Shown here piece after piece: positions 7,374 through 17,811 of a DNA stretch of 64,000 nucleotides (positions within the stretch are counted from its first letter, which is position 1; each line of letters opens with the position of its first letter). The DNA is from Qipengyuania algicida (lineage in GTDB: Bacteria > Pseudomonadota > Alphaproteobacteria > Sphingomonadales > Sphingomonadaceae). The stretch covers positions 62,001 through 126,000 of the forward strand of contig NZ_WTYA01000007.1 in assembly GCF_009828025.1 (NCBI RefSeq), in the 5' to 3' direction. The notes under the pieces were generated by a model, which searched no databases, was not told the origin of the DNA, and saw only the letters and a program-made list of their open reading frames with translations. A program made the translations under genes and the position numbers.

Positions 7374-8387
7374 TCAGATCTGAGGCTGCAGAGAGGGCGG
7401 TTTGGACGGGCTGGGAAAAGCGAAGCCTTTGGTCAGGGGAATTTTCGCACCCGCCAGATATCCCGCAAAGCGCCATATCGGGATGATCACAATGATCGAC
7501 ATGATCGTGTCGGACGCATAGTGCCAGCCCAGGTGGATCGATGAAATGAAGACGAGCGCTTCGAACAGTGTCGCAGCGGCAAGCCGCCAGCCCATCCCGT
7601 ATTTGTGATAGATGAAGGTCACCAGCATGAGGTAAGTTGCGTTGTGCATTGACGGCGATGCACTGATGCCCGTCCCGGGCGATGGTCGTCCCAGATGGTC
7701 CAGGAGATATTGTTGCACGTGGACGGCTGTCAGATCGGGTGACAATGCCTGATGCAAGGGCACGAACCGGGCGATGCCGTAGAAATGTTCGACATAAACA
7801 GGTCCAGCGGAAGATAGCACAAGCGCGACCCAATCGCCGCCGAGAAACCACACGAGGGCGATTGTAAGCGCTGCGCGCCTGCGGAAAACCGCATCCTTCG
7901 AAAAGCACACCCAGAATGTCATCACGGTGGAAACAATCAGGCAAGGAATAAGGTAGAACCTGTCGACCCAGACCGTCATTGCAGGGGAGATCAGCGCATG
8001 GGTGATCCGCCAGGGATCCGTCCCGAAAATCGCATGGTCGATATTCGCGAAATAGAGATCGGCATAATAGGGCACCAAAGAGGGAATCGCCACTTTGATC
8101 AGCATGTAGGCCTGCATAGTGATGGCCAGTAAGGTGAAGAATATCGCCCCTTCAAACAGACGCTGACGCTCCATGTTCAATGTGCGCACAAGCACGATGT
8201 GGGGGCGGGAATATTTCCTGATTGCGATGCGTATCGCCATCAGTACCACCAGACCCACAAAGAACCACGACAGCAAGATCGCTTGTATATTCAATACGAT
8301 CAGGATTCCGCCTAAATCGAACCCGGACAATGCCATGCCGATGAGCAGGTGAACTCCTACCAGCAGGAACAGCGTGGTTTTCGGCAT
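7374..8387 (-). CDS. PAP2 superfamily membrane phosphatase/phosphotransferase
   Basis: A 337-residue protein with several membrane helices and the PAP2 signatures in its C-terminal half: SASPSMH (242-248) and SSIHLGWHYASD (282-293) with His289 and Asp293. The layout resembles the inositolphosphotransferase/lipid phosphatase group, so it may handle a lipid phosphate at the inner membrane. ATG 8387 with GAAGA upstream was chosen; GTG 8411 would add eight residues. It is divergent from parC. The substrate is not predictable. Confidence 0.8.
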   Translation of the reverse strand: MPKTTLFLLVGVHLLIGMALSGFDLGGILIVLNIQAILLSWFFVGLVVLMAIRIAIRKYSRPHIVLVRTLNMERQRLFEGAIFFTLLAITMQAYMLIKVAIPSLVPYYADLYFANIDHAIFGTDPWRITHALISPAMTVWVDRFYLIPCLIVSTVMTFWVCFSKDAVFRRRAALTIALVWFLGGDWVALVLSSAGPVYVEHFYGIARFVPLHQALSPDLTAVHVQQYLLDHLGRPSPGTGISASPSMHNATYLMLVTFIYHKYGMGWRLAAATLFEALVFISSIHLGWHYASDTIMSIIVIIPIWRFAGYLAGAKIPLTKGFAFPSPSKPPSLQPQI

Positions 8388-8523
8388 GAATTGTCTTCGA
8401 TGACTGTGCACTCCTGCCGCATATCGAAAGGTGGTTAATTTTCAGTCAGCGGTCTGCATCGTATGGGAAAAGGCATGCGACCCGCGTTGCTAGGTACGGT
8501 GGGGCACTGGTAGGGCTGCGCGC

Positions 8524-10821
8524 ATGGCCACCAGTGATACCGAGGATCGTGAGCCCGATCCGTTCGACGCCATCGTCGATGCCCCGTTCGATTCCGCCCT
8601 GTCGGAGCGCTATCTCGTCTATGCGCTTTCGACGATTACCGCGCGTTCGCTGCCCGATCTGCGCGACGGGTTGAAGCCCGTCCATCGCCGCCTGCTGTGG
8701 GGGATGCGGCAACTGCGGCTGTCGCCCGATTCTGCGTACAAGAAATGCGCGCGCATCACCGGCGACGTGATGGGCAAGTACCACCCGCATGGAAACATGG
8801 CGATCTACGATGCGCTGGTGCGCCTCGCGCAGCCGTTCACCCTGCGCTATCCGTTGATCGAGGGACAGGGCAACTTCGGCAATATCGACGGCGATGGCGC
8901 AGCGGCTGAACGCTATACCGAAGCGCGTCTGACCAAGACCGCGATGCAGTTAATGGACGGGCTGGACGAGGGCACCGTCGATTTCGTCCCGACCTACAAC
9001 AACGAGGAGCAGGAGCCGACGCTGTTTCCGGGCCTGTTCCCGAACCTGCTGGCCAATGGGTCGAGCGGGATCGCGGTCGGCATGGCGACCAATATCCCGA
9101 GCCACAACGTCGCAGAGGTACTCGATGCGACGCTCGAACTGATCGACAATCCCCATGCCGAACACGCAAGGCTGATGGAGATGTTCCAGGGGCCGGACTT
9201 TGCCACCGGCGGACTGATCGTCGACAGCAAGGAATCGATTTCCCAGGCGTATGAAACCGGACGCGGCAGCTTCCGCGTGCGCGGGCGCTTTTACGCCGCC
9301 GAGTCCGAGAATGTCGCCGATCGCGATGCCGGGATCGAGCGACTGGGCGGCGGGCAGTACCAACTGGTGATCTCGGAAATTCCCTATCAGGTGCCGAAAG
9401 GCAAGCTGATCGAACAGATCGCGCAGGTCATAGCCGACAAGAAAGTGCCGATCCTTGAGGATGTGCGCGACGAGAGCGATGAAAACATCCGCATCGTGCT
9501 GGTCCCCAAGAGCCGCAATGTCGACCCCGACCTGCTCAAGGAATCGCTCTACAAGCTGACCGATCTGGAAACCCGCTTCGGGCTCAACCTCAACGTGCTC
9601 GACGCGACGCGCACGCCGATGGTGATGGGGCTCAAGGAGCTGCTGACCCACTGGATCGCCAGCCAGATCGACATTCTCCAGCGCCGCAGCCAGCACCGGC
9701 TGGGCAAGATCGCCGACCGGCTGGAGCTGGTCGAAGGCTATATCATCGCCTTCCTCAACCTCGACCGGGTGATCGAGATCATCCGTACCGAGGACGAGCC
9801 CAAGCCGGTGATGATGGCCGAATTTGGCCTGACCGACCGCCAGACCGAGGCCATCCTCAACATGCGGCTGCGATCTTTACGCAAGCTGGAGGAGATGCAG
9901 CTGCGCAAGGAGAAGGACGAGCTGCTGGCCGAGCAGGCCGAACTCGAAAAGCTGCTTGCCAGCCCGGCGCGCCAGCGCACGCGGCTGAAGCGCGAGCTCA
10001 ACGCGCTGCGCAAGGATTACGCCGAGGATACCGCACTTGGCGCGCGCCGCACGCGGATCGAAGAAGCCGCACCGGCTGTCGAATTCAGCATGGACGCGAT
10101 GATCGAGAAGGAGCCGGTGACGGTGATCCTGTCCGCCAAGGGCTGGATTCGCGGGGCCAAGGGCCATGTCCCGCTCGATCAGGAATGGAAGTTCAAGGAG
10201 GGCGACGGCCCGGCCTTCGCGCTCCACGCGCAGACGACCGACAAGCTGTTGATCGCCGCAGACGATGGGCGGTTTTTCACGCTGGGCGCGGACAAGCTGC
10301 CGGGTGCGCGCGGCTTTGGCGAGCCATTGCGCAACACGCTCGATATCGATGCGGGCGCGCAGATCGTGGCGGTGATCGTCAACAAGCCGGGGCAGCGGCT
10401 TTTGCTGGCCGCCGATACCGGCAAGGGTTTCGGTGCGCAGGCCAGCGACCTCCTCGCCGAAACCCGCAAGGGCCGGCAGGTGGTGAACCTCAAGGGCAAG
10501 TCGAAGCTGGTGGTGGTCCGCCCGATCGGTGAGGGCCACGATCACGTTGCGGTGGTCGGCGACAACCGCAAGCTGGTGGTGTTCAACCTCGACGAGCTGC
10601 CCGATCTGACACGCGGGCAGGGCGTTACCCTGCAACGCTATCGCGATGGCGGGCTGAGCGATGCCACCACCTTCACGCTCGACGAAGGACTGAGCTGGAC
10701 GATGGGCGGCGACAGCGGTCGCACCCGGACCGAAAACGAGATGTGGCAATGGAAGGTCGCACGCGGCGGGGCCGGGCGTTTGCCGCCAACTGGATTTCCT
10801 CGCGATAATCGTTTCGACTAG
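8524..10821 (+). CDS. parC: DNA topoisomerase IV subunit A
   Basis: A 765-residue type IIA topoisomerase A subunit. The winged-helix/tower part holds the active-site Tyr131 in AERYTEARLT; a coiled-coil region follows around 430-490, and the C-terminal half carries short beta-propeller repeats, as in ParC rather than a full GyrA. With ParE it decatenates daughter chromosomes. The quinolone-contact stretch reads YHPHGNMAIYDA, so the position matching E. coli ParC Ser80 is Met92 and that of Glu84 is Asp96. A bidirectional terminator follows directly. Confidence 0.93.
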   Translation: MATSDTEDREPDPFDAIVDAPFDSALSERYLVYALSTITARSLPDLRDGLKPVHRRLLWGMRQLRLSPDSAYKKCARITGDVMGKYHPHGNMAIYDALVRLAQPFTLRYPLIEGQGNFGNIDGDGAAAERYTEARLTKTAMQLMDGLDEGTVDFVPTYNNEEQEPTLFPGLFPNLLANGSSGIAVGMATNIPSHNVAEVLDATLELIDNPHAEHARLMEMFQGPDFATGGLIVDSKESISQAYETGRGSFRVRGRFYAAESENVADRDAGIERLGGGQYQLVISEIPYQVPKGKLIEQIAQVIADKKVPILEDVRDESDENIRIVLVPKSRNVDPDLLKESLYKLTDLETRFGLNLNVLDATRTPMVMGLKELLTHWIASQIDILQRRSQHRLGKIADRLELVEGYIIAFLNLDRVIEIIRTEDEPKPVMMAEFGLTDRQTEAILNMRLRSLRKLEEMQLRKEKDELLAEQAELEKLLASPARQRTRLKRELNALRKDYAEDTALGARRTRIEEAAPAVEFSMDAMIEKEPVTVILSAKGWIRGAKGHVPLDQEWKFKEGDGPAFALHAQTTDKLLIAADDGRFFTLGADKLPGARGFGEPLRNTLDIDAGAQIVAVIVNKPGQRLLLAADTGKGFGAQASDLLAETRKGRQVVNLKGKSKLVVVRPIGEGHDHVAVVGDNRKLVVFNLDELPDLTRGQGVTLQRYRDGGLSDATTFTLDEGLSWTMGGDSGRTRTENEMWQWKVARGGAGRLPPTGFPRDNRFD

Positions 10822-10836
10822 GCAGCGCAGACGTAC

Positions 10837-10874
10837 AAAAAGGGCCGGAAGCAGCTGCTCTTCCGGCCCTTTTT
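10837..10874. terminator. Bidirectional intrinsic terminator after parC
   Basis: AAAAAGGGCCGGAAG (10837-10851) and CTTCCGGCCCTTTTT (10860-10874) are exact reverse complements around an 8-base loop. The stem ends in a T-run on both strands, so it serves parC and the convergent secreted-protein gene. Confidence 0.92.
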
Positions 10875-10893
10875 CGTAGGATTTTGGCGAGGT

Positions 10894-11448
10894 TTACTTG
10901 TTCGCCGCGCTGTCGCCGGTCGAGGAACCCGCGCTGCCCGACGCATCGGTCTTGGCCATCGCCTGGTTGATCTGCGCCATGGTCAGGCGCGCCTGCGGGC
11001 CGTTTGCGGTGGCATCGAAATAGCTGCGCAGCAGCGTGACCTTCTTGGTCTTGTCGCCATTGATGTCGATCACGATGTTGTCGCCGTTGATCTCGTCGAT
11101 CGTGCCGAGCGTCTGGTTGTCGGCAGTGGTGACGGTCGCGCCCTGAACCAGCGCGGCATCGCGCTTCGCAGCAGCGGCGGCGAGTTGCTGGTCGATCATG
11201 CCGTTCAGCTGGTCCTTGGTCACCGTGATGGTCGGGCCCTTGTCACCCTTGCCATACATCGAAACCGCGAGCGGCACCTTGTGCTTGCCCGTGTCGAGCA
11301 CAGCTTGGCCGTTTTCAACCGAGACGATCTGACCGACCGCATTGCCCTGCGGACCATAAACAGTCGCGCCGACTGCCGGACCGTCGGCCGCCATCGCCGG
11401 AGCGGCGGCAAGGGCGAGTGCGAGGATGGCGGATTTGGCATATTTCAT
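10894..11448 (-). CDS. Secreted protein with two PRC-barrel-like repeats
   Basis: A 184-residue exported protein: signal peptide ending A-M-A, then two related segments, VGATVYGPQGNAVGQIVSVENGQAVLD and QGATVTTADNQTLGTIDEINGDNIVID, each resembling a PRC-barrel strand set. The linker has an Ala-rich helix and the C-terminus a Ser/Gly/Ala tail. No enzyme motif is present. Such proteins are common in sphingomonads, but I know of no proven role. It ends against the parC terminator. Confidence 0.75.
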   Translation of the reverse strand: MKYAKSAILALALAAAPAMAADGPAVGATVYGPQGNAVGQIVSVENGQAVLDTGKHKVPLAVSMYGKGDKGPTITVTKDQLNGMIDQQLAAAAAKRDAALVQGATVTTADNQTLGTIDEINGDNIVIDINGDKTKKVTLLRSYFDATANGPQARLTMAQINQAMAKTDASGSAGSSTGDSAANK

Positions 11449-11661
11449 CGTAAAACTCCCGGGTTACGCAATAAACTATCCCAAGGCGCCAGAGGGCGTC
11501 CACGGGACAAAACTGATTCTGAAAGGAAGCGGATCAACGAGAAGCTGGGTCCGTTTCCGAAGGCTCCCGACGGGGAACACGGCCGGTTTTGTTTCACCGT
11601 TCGTCGCAAAACGCAACCTTCCCGCTATTCTTATGGCGTTCGGGCTTAAGCGTAGCTGAAG
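11449..11661. other. Intergenic stretch without recognised gene
   Basis: This lies upstream of the leftward secreted-protein gene (start 11448) and downstream of cca. It should hold the promoter of the former. I see no convincing short gene, terminator or repeat. Confidence 0.5.
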
Positions 11662-12843
11662 CTAATCGATGCGCTTCAGTTCATCTTCCAGCAGCGCGTC
11701 CACCCGCTGGCGTGGCGGGAAACCTTCCTCTACCCAGCGTTTTTCGATCCTCTGCATGATCCGGGCAACTTGCGGTCCGGCGGCCACGCCACGTGCGACG
11801 ATCTCGCCGCCCTTCAGGGGGAATTGGGGAACGGTCCATTCGTCCAGATCGCGGACAGGACTGTTGGCGAGCAGCAACCGGTCCCGAGCACAGGCGAGCC
11901 CTTCTCGATAGGCGAGAGCGCGGGGATTGTTCGCATCGCTCCCGTTGCGCTCCGCCGCGCAGACGAGCCGCGCGCGCTGCGCTCTGGACAGCCGAAGCCG
12001 GGCGGAAACCGCTTCGGCCAAAGTCGGAATGGGCGGGACGAGGGCGGCCACTCGCCGGATTGGATCGGCGTTTGTATTCTCGACGATTTCAGCCGGGATC
12101 AGGCGGTCGAGCACTGCCAGTTCGCGTTCGCGCGCCTCGGGTAGCACTTCACGCAGCACGCCTGCATCGGCCATCAGCCGGACCGTCGTGCGAGGATCGG
12201 GCAGGGCGAGGATCGCGGTCAGCTCGCCGCCGATACGCTCGCGGCTAAGCCCCTTGAGCGTCGGGGCGAGCGCAGTGCAGGCAGCCAGCGCTTCGGCGTC
12301 CGGCTGCTGCCCAAAGCGCGCCTGAAAGCGGAAGAAGCGCAGGATCCGCAGATAATCCTCACGGATGCGCATTTCGGCATCGCCGATAAACCGCACCCGG
12401 CGCGCCTCAAGATCGGCCATGCCGTCGAAATAGTCCGATATTTCGAGCGTTTCGGGATGGACATAAAGCGCATTGATGGTGAAGTCGCGCCTTGCGGCAT
12501 CGTCCCGCCACTCGCTTGCAAAAGAGACCGTGGCGCGGCGTCCATCGGTCGCGACATCGCGCCGCAGCGTGGTCACTTCTACCGGACCGTCGGCAAGGAT
12601 CGCCGTCACGGTGCCGTGGTCGATCCCGGTGGGGACCGTGCGAATGCCCGCCTCGCGGCAGCGGTCGATCACCGTTTCGGGGCGATGGATTGTCGCGCAA
12701 TCGATGTCGGCGACCGAGACTCCCAGCAGCGTGTCGCGCACCGCGCCGCCAACCCACCGCATGTTCTCCGCACCCAGTGCACGCGTCAGCAGCGCCAGCC
12801 CTTCGCGGCGGGTCCAGTCGGCGGGGGGCAGCGTGACGATCAT
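11662..12843 (-). CDS. cca: CCA tRNA nucleotidyltransferase / poly(A) polymerase family
   Basis: A 393-residue class II nucleotidyltransferase that would add or repair the CCA end of tRNAs. The active-site strand reads GGAVRDTLLG with the DID triad (VADIDCAT); the RRDFTINALY and DYLRILRFFRFQARF motifs of the family follow. ATG 12843 fits the family N-terminus, and the NUDIX gene ends 19 bases upstream, so the two are probably co-transcribed. Both tRNAs seen in this window encode CCA already, so its role may be repair. Confidence 0.9.
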   Translation of the reverse strand: MIVTLPPADWTRREGLALLTRALGAENMRWVGGAVRDTLLGVSVADIDCATIHRPETVIDRCREAGIRTVPTGIDHGTVTAILADGPVEVTTLRRDVATDGRRATVSFASEWRDDAARRDFTINALYVHPETLEISDYFDGMADLEARRVRFIGDAEMRIREDYLRILRFFRFQARFGQQPDAEALAACTALAPTLKGLSRERIGGELTAILALPDPRTTVRLMADAGVLREVLPEARERELAVLDRLIPAEIVENTNADPIRRVAALVPPIPTLAEAVSARLRLSRAQRARLVCAAERNGSDANNPRALAYREGLACARDRLLLANSPVRDLDEWTVPQFPLKGGEIVARGVAAGPQVARIMQRIEKRWVEEGFPPRQRVDALLEDELKRID

Positions 12844-12862
12844 CGCAAAGCCCGATAATGGC

Positions 12863-13468
12863 TTAGCCGGTCCATGCAAGTCGGCGTGAGAGATTGGCGC
12901 AGATCGCAGCGGTGACGCCCCAGACGCGATAGCCTTGGTAATGCAGCTCGTAATAACGCCGCTCGGCACCCTTCCACCACACGGTGTTCTCGCTCCAGCT
13001 TGCCGGGTCCATCAGCAGGTCCAGCGGCGCTTCGAACCAGCTTTCGACTTCGCGCTGCTCGGGTTCGAGCGGAAGATCGGGCGGGATCACGCCCAGCACC
13101 GGGGTGATATCGAAGCCCGTCCCGGTCTGATAGCGATCCGTCGCGCCGATCACCGCGACATGATCTGGCGGCATCGCCAGCTCCTCGTGGGCCTCGCGCA
13201 GCGCCGCGGCGATGGCATCCTCGCCCGGCTCACGCTTGCCGCCGGGAAAGGCGACTTGCCCTGGATGATCGCGCATCGTGCGCGGCCGCTGGGTGAGGAT
13301 CACGCCGGGTCCGCCTGCGCTCGACGGTCGGTCGGTCACGGCGATCAGCACTGCGGCATCGGCAGTGCGGCTGGCATCGGCAAAGCGGGCATCGCTCAGC
13401 AGTCCGTCGATTTCGCGCGCGTGCCCGTCCTCGAACAGGCGGCTCAGCCGGTCCAGCAGAGTGCTCAT
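12863..13468 (-). CDS. NUDIX hydrolase, CoA pyrophosphatase type
   Basis: A 201-residue NUDIX enzyme. The Nudix box GGKREPGEDAIAAALREAHEEL is complete, and LTQRPRTMRDHPGQVAFPGG just before it is the marker of the CoA/acyl-CoA diphosphatase (NudL-like) group. The start at 13468 overlaps the stop of the DUF1285 gene (ATGA at 13465-13468), which shows coupling. Hydrolysis of CoA or nucleotide-diphosphate derivatives is the likely activity. Confidence 0.88.
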   Translation of the reverse strand: MSTLLDRLSRLFEDGHAREIDGLLSDARFADASRTADAAVLIAVTDRPSSAGGPGVILTQRPRTMRDHPGQVAFPGGKREPGEDAIAAALREAHEELAMPPDHVAVIGATDRYQTGTGFDITPVLGVIPPDLPLEPEQREVESWFEAPLDLLMDPASWSENTVWWKGAERRYYELHYQGYRVWGVTAAICANLSRRLAWTG

Positions 13469-14019
13469 GCCGGCACCAAAGAGAAGGTTTCGCCGCCGCT
13501 GATGACCGTCCAGTTGTCTCCTTGTGCGAGGGCGATCTCGGCCAGTTGCAGCCAGGTCGAACGGTCGAGCCGTGCTTCGCAACCGTGGCGGACGGTGACA
13601 TAAACCGCCGGTGCATCGTCTGTGCCGTCAACGCGGATCGGATGGTCCGGTCCGGCGAAAACCAACTCGTCGGTATTGGTACGAAAGGCGATATCGCCGT
13701 CAACAGCGCGGCAATCGGTCGCGATGAAAGCGGCGTCCTCGACTTCGATTGTGAGCTTTTCCACCGGCGTTACCAGCCAGTGCTGGCCGTCGACGTCGCG
13801 GGTCAGCAGGCCGGAAAAGGCGCGCACCATTGCGGGGCGCGTGATGCGGCTGCCCTCATGGTACCAGCTGCCATCGGCGGCGATCCGCATACCGCTGTCG
13901 CCGGTGCGCCCGGGCGCCCACTGGTCGAGCGGCGGAAGCTTGCGGGCGGCGACTTCGGTAGCAATCTGCTCCAGCGTCATACCGGCAAGATCGGGGGGTG
14001 GCTCGTAAGGCATCGCCAC
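13465..14019 (-). CDS. DUF1285 family protein
   Basis: A 184-residue protein matching the DUF1285 pattern: an N-terminal LPPLDQWAP stretch, GSWYHEGSRITRPAMVRAFSGLL in the middle and a C-terminal beta-rich part with VYVTVRHGCEARLDRSTW. Biochemical function is unknown. It is coupled to the NUDIX gene by an ATGA overlap and lies 18 bases after the GNAT gene, which suggests one leftward unit GNAT-DUF1285-NUDIX-cca. Confidence 0.8.
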   Translation of the reverse strand: MAMPYEPPPDLAGMTLEQIATEVAARKLPPLDQWAPGRTGDSGMRIAADGSWYHEGSRITRPAMVRAFSGLLTRDVDGQHWLVTPVEKLTIEVEDAAFIATDCRAVDGDIAFRTNTDELVFAGPDHPIRVDGTDDAPAVYVTVRHGCEARLDRSTWLQLAEIALAQGDNWTVISGGETFSLVPA

Positions 14020-14037
14020 GCCAATGCCAGAGCCGAA

Positions 14038-14577
14038 CTACTTCGCCAAGCTTCCCTGAGAGCTACCCCAGGGGCCAAGCATTCCTTCATGCGGTAGCAC
14101 CGCCGGATTGGCGCAGCGGATCAGCAGGCGGGCCGGGTCCCACGGGCCGGGGCAGCGCCAGCCGGCGGTGTGCGCGGCGGAGAAGTTCCACTGTCCGTAA
14201 TAGTCGTGATCGCCGATCAGCACTTGCGGCAGGGCGGCGGCAGATGGTGCAGGCGCATCCGCGGCGGAAAGCGCGGTCGCCATCAGCGCCTTGCCGAAAC
14301 CTTCGCCCTGGCGCCCAGGCATTACCGCCACCGGCCCGACCATCAGCAGGGGATGCGCACGGCCCTGTGGATCGGTCAGCGCAACCGGCCACAGCTGGAT
14401 CGTGCCGACCAGCCAGTCCTCGTTATCCATCGCCGCAAAGCTGAGCGCGGGCAGCCAGTCCATCCCCGTGCGGATGCGATAGGCGGTTCGCGCGTGGCGA
14501 TCCGGCCCGAACGCTGCGTCGAGCAATTGTTCGACCAGCGGCGGGTCGATCGCGGTCAGGGGGACGATGGTCGCCAT
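14038..14577 (-). CDS. GNAT family N-acetyltransferase
   Basis: A 179-residue acyltransferase fold. The acetyl-CoA loop is recognisable in VGPVAVMPGRQGEGFGKALM, close to the R/Q-x-x-G-x-G/A motif. The family includes YhbS-like proteins with unknown acceptors. ATG 14577 (MATIVPLTAIDPPLV) fits the family start, although the frame is open to 14622. It follows the sugar dehydrogenase gene on the same strand. Confidence 0.8.
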   Translation of the reverse strand: MATIVPLTAIDPPLVEQLLDAAFGPDRHARTAYRIRTGMDWLPALSFAAMDNEDWLVGTIQLWPVALTDPQGRAHPLLMVGPVAVMPGRQGEGFGKALMATALSAADAPAPSAAALPQVLIGDHDYYGQWNFSAAHTAGWRCPGPWDPARLLIRCANPAVLPHEGMLGPWGSSQGSLAK

Positions 14578-14625
14578 TGAGCCGCGCGCGTTAAGCTCGC
14601 TTGCCCGGTGAGTCGATAGCAATTG

Positions 14626-15828
14626 TCAGCCCGGCGTCAGTCGCAGCAATCCGGCATTGCCACCGTCTTCCAGTATCCAGATCGCTCCGTCGGGACCTTC
14701 CGCGATTTCGCGTAGGCGGCTGCCCAGCGGATAGCGGGCGACTTCGCGAGCGGTATCGCCGCGGATTGCGACGCGGATCAGCGCCTTGCTCTTCAATCCC
14801 GCGATCAGCGCCTCGCCGTCGAGCGCAGGGAACATGGTGCCCGAATAGAAGATGAAGTCGCCCGGTGCGATGACCGGGGTCCAGCTGATCGCAGGCTTGT
14901 TGAATTGGGGCTGCGTTGCGTGGCGCGCGATCGGTTGGCCGCTATAGTGATCGCCTTCCGAAACATAGGGCCAGCCGTAATTGCTGCCATTGGTCACCAG
15001 ATTGAGCTCGTCGCCTCCCGCCGGACCATGTTCGAGATCCCACAGGCGCCCACGGCTATCGACCCGCAGGCCGAGGATATTGCGGTGGCCGAGCGAATAG
15101 ATGCCGGGCCGCGCAACATTCTCGTCCGCCAGCACATTGCCGGCAGCGGGCGTTCCGTCGAGATTGAGGCGCAGGATCTTGCCGAGATCGCTTCGCGGGT
15201 CCTGCGCGGGCTGGCCCTTCTGTCGCTCGCCGCTCGCGATAAACAGATGCTTGCGGTCGGGGCTGAAAGCGATGCGGTGGGAATAATGGCCTCGACCCGA
15301 AACCTTCGGGGTCTGGCGCCAGATCACCTTGAGATCCGAGATCGAACAGTTGATCGACTGGTCGCATACAAGCTTTCCGCGGCCGAGCACGGCGCCGCGC
15401 GTGTCGTGCGGACCTTCTTCCGCCCAGCTGAGATAGATCGTGCGCGTTCCCAGCGATGGCATCGATTCCCAGGGCAGGAACGCGATATCACCCAGGCCGC
15501 CCTGTCCGCCATAGTCGACTTTGGGCGCGCCGCCCACGGTCACGACCTGGTGGTTTTCGGTATCGACTGCCTTGATCGTACCGTTCTTCTCGGTGACGAA
15601 CAGCCACGGCGTGCCCGGCGCGAAGCTCGCGGCCCATGGCTCGTTCAAGGTCGCCACGCGCTGGACGATGAAGCCCACACCAGCCTGCGCCGGGACACGC
15701 TCTATTTCGACGGATTTCTGCGCTGCCTTGTCTCCGGCGGGCGCACTGTCCCCCGATCTGGCTGCTCCGCAGCTTGCCGCGAGGGCGAGCGGCGATAGGA
15801 TCAGGGCAAATTTCAGGACGTGTCTCAT
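14626..15828 (-). CDS. PQQ-dependent sugar (aldose) dehydrogenase-like protein
   Basis: A 400-residue exported beta-propeller of the soluble aldose dehydrogenase (YliI-like) family, which oxidises sugars with PQQ in the periplasm. Marks include GGQGGLGDIAFLP, GRGHYSHRIAFSPD, SLGHRNILGL and LEHGPAGGDELNL. The N-terminus is a hydrophobic signal with a possible lipoprotein Cys20 (AASC). No PQQ synthesis gene is in the window. Its ATG overlaps that of the divergent rnhB (CATG at 15826-15829), so its ribosome site lies inside rnhB. Confidence 0.82.
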   Translation of the reverse strand: MRHVLKFALILSPLALAASCGAARSGDSAPAGDKAAQKSVEIERVPAQAGVGFIVQRVATLNEPWAASFAPGTPWLFVTEKNGTIKAVDTENHQVVTVGGAPKVDYGGQGGLGDIAFLPWESMPSLGTRTIYLSWAEEGPHDTRGAVLGRGKLVCDQSINCSISDLKVIWRQTPKVSGRGHYSHRIAFSPDRKHLFIASGERQKGQPAQDPRSDLGKILRLNLDGTPAAGNVLADENVARPGIYSLGHRNILGLRVDSRGRLWDLEHGPAGGDELNLVTNGSNYGWPYVSEGDHYSGQPIARHATQPQFNKPAISWTPVIAPGDFIFYSGTMFPALDGEALIAGLKSKALIRVAIRGDTAREVARYPLGSRLREIAEGPDGAIWILEDGGNAGLLRLTPG

Positions 15829-16450
15829 GCTCTATGCAACCCCCAACGAAGGACTTGGTGCCGCGCCTTTGATCGCAGGCGTGGACGAGGCCGGGCGCGG
15901 CCCGCTCGCTGGCCCCGTTGTTGCCGCCGCGGTTGTGTTGTGCAATCCGCAAATCCCCGGCCTGGACGATTCAAAGCGCCTTTCGCCCAAAAAGCGCGCC
16001 ATGCTGGAGCCGGAAATCCTGCGGCGATGCGCTTATGGTATCGGTGTGGTCGAGGTCGAAGAGATCGACCGGATCAATATCTTCCAGGCGACCATGGCGG
16101 CAATGACACTGGCGGTTGCGCGGCTGGCGACGGCGCTCGGTCGTGATCCCGACCAGACCCTGATCGACGGCAATCTGACCCCGCAAGGCCACAGTGCCGA
16201 ATGGCGCTGGCCCGCGCGCGCAATCGTTGGCGGGGACGGCCTGGAGCCGTGCATTTCCGCTGCCTCGATCCTCGCGAAGGAATACCGCGACCGGCTGATG
16301 CGCGAGGCGGCGTTGGAGCATCCCCAATACGGGTGGGAACGCAATATGGGCTATGGCACAGCCGAGCACATGGAGGCGCTGCGCATGCATGGCGCGAGCC
16401 AGCACCACCGAAAGAGCTTCGCACCTGTCGCGCAGCTGGCACTGCTGTAA
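15827..16450 (+). CDS. rnhB: Ribonuclease HII
   Basis: A 207-residue RNase HII that removes RNA from RNA/DNA hybrids and single ribonucleotides from DNA. The family opening GVDEAGRGPLAGPVVAAAVVL gives Asp20 and Glu21; LIDGN gives Asp114; DDSKRLSPKKR and the ISAASILAKEYRDRLM block are also present. The frame is open to 15521, but the upstream part is antisense to the sugar dehydrogenase. ATG 15827 is the only fitting Met; TTG 15869 would cut the N-terminus to four residues before GVDEAGRG. Confidence 0.9.
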   Translation: MLYATPNEGLGAAPLIAGVDEAGRGPLAGPVVAAAVVLCNPQIPGLDDSKRLSPKKRAMLEPEILRRCAYGIGVVEVEEIDRINIFQATMAAMTLAVARLATALGRDPDQTLIDGNLTPQGHSAEWRWPARAIVGGDGLEPCISAASILAKEYRDRLMREAALEHPQYGWERNMGYGTAEHMEALRMHGASQHHRKSFAPVAQLALL

Positions 16451-16474
16451 GGCATCGAAGTTTGCGCAGCGTTT

Positions 16475-16626
16475 GAGTCTTCCCGGCCACACCGCTGCAT
16501 GTCGAGTCTCGCGCTGGCGAGCGGACTCAACATCTTGTGCCGGTCCTATTTCGTTCCAACGTGTTTGACCGCTCGTTAACCATGTTCGGGCAAAATCCCT
16601 GCTTGACGCGGAGTCCGCTTGGACTC
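16475..16626 (+). promoter_or_regulatory. ccrM control region: five GANTC sites and a TTAACCAT motif
   Basis: GANTC, the site expected for CcrM, occurs at 16475-16479, 16504-16508, 16524-16528, 16611-16615 and 16622-16626. TTAACCAT, the half-site known for the cell-cycle regulator CtrA in Alphaproteobacteria, lies at 16576-16583, 80 bases before the start codon. In Caulobacter, ccrM is activated by CtrA and damped when GANTC sites in its leader become methylated. The layout here is what such control would need; binding and methylation are inferred. Confidence 0.7.
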
Positions 16627-16651
16627 ACCCTGTGGATAAGTTGTAGGATAA

Positions 16652-17788
<1,137 letters not shown>

Positions 17789-17811
17789 GGGGGAGCGCAA
17801 CTGGCGTGATC

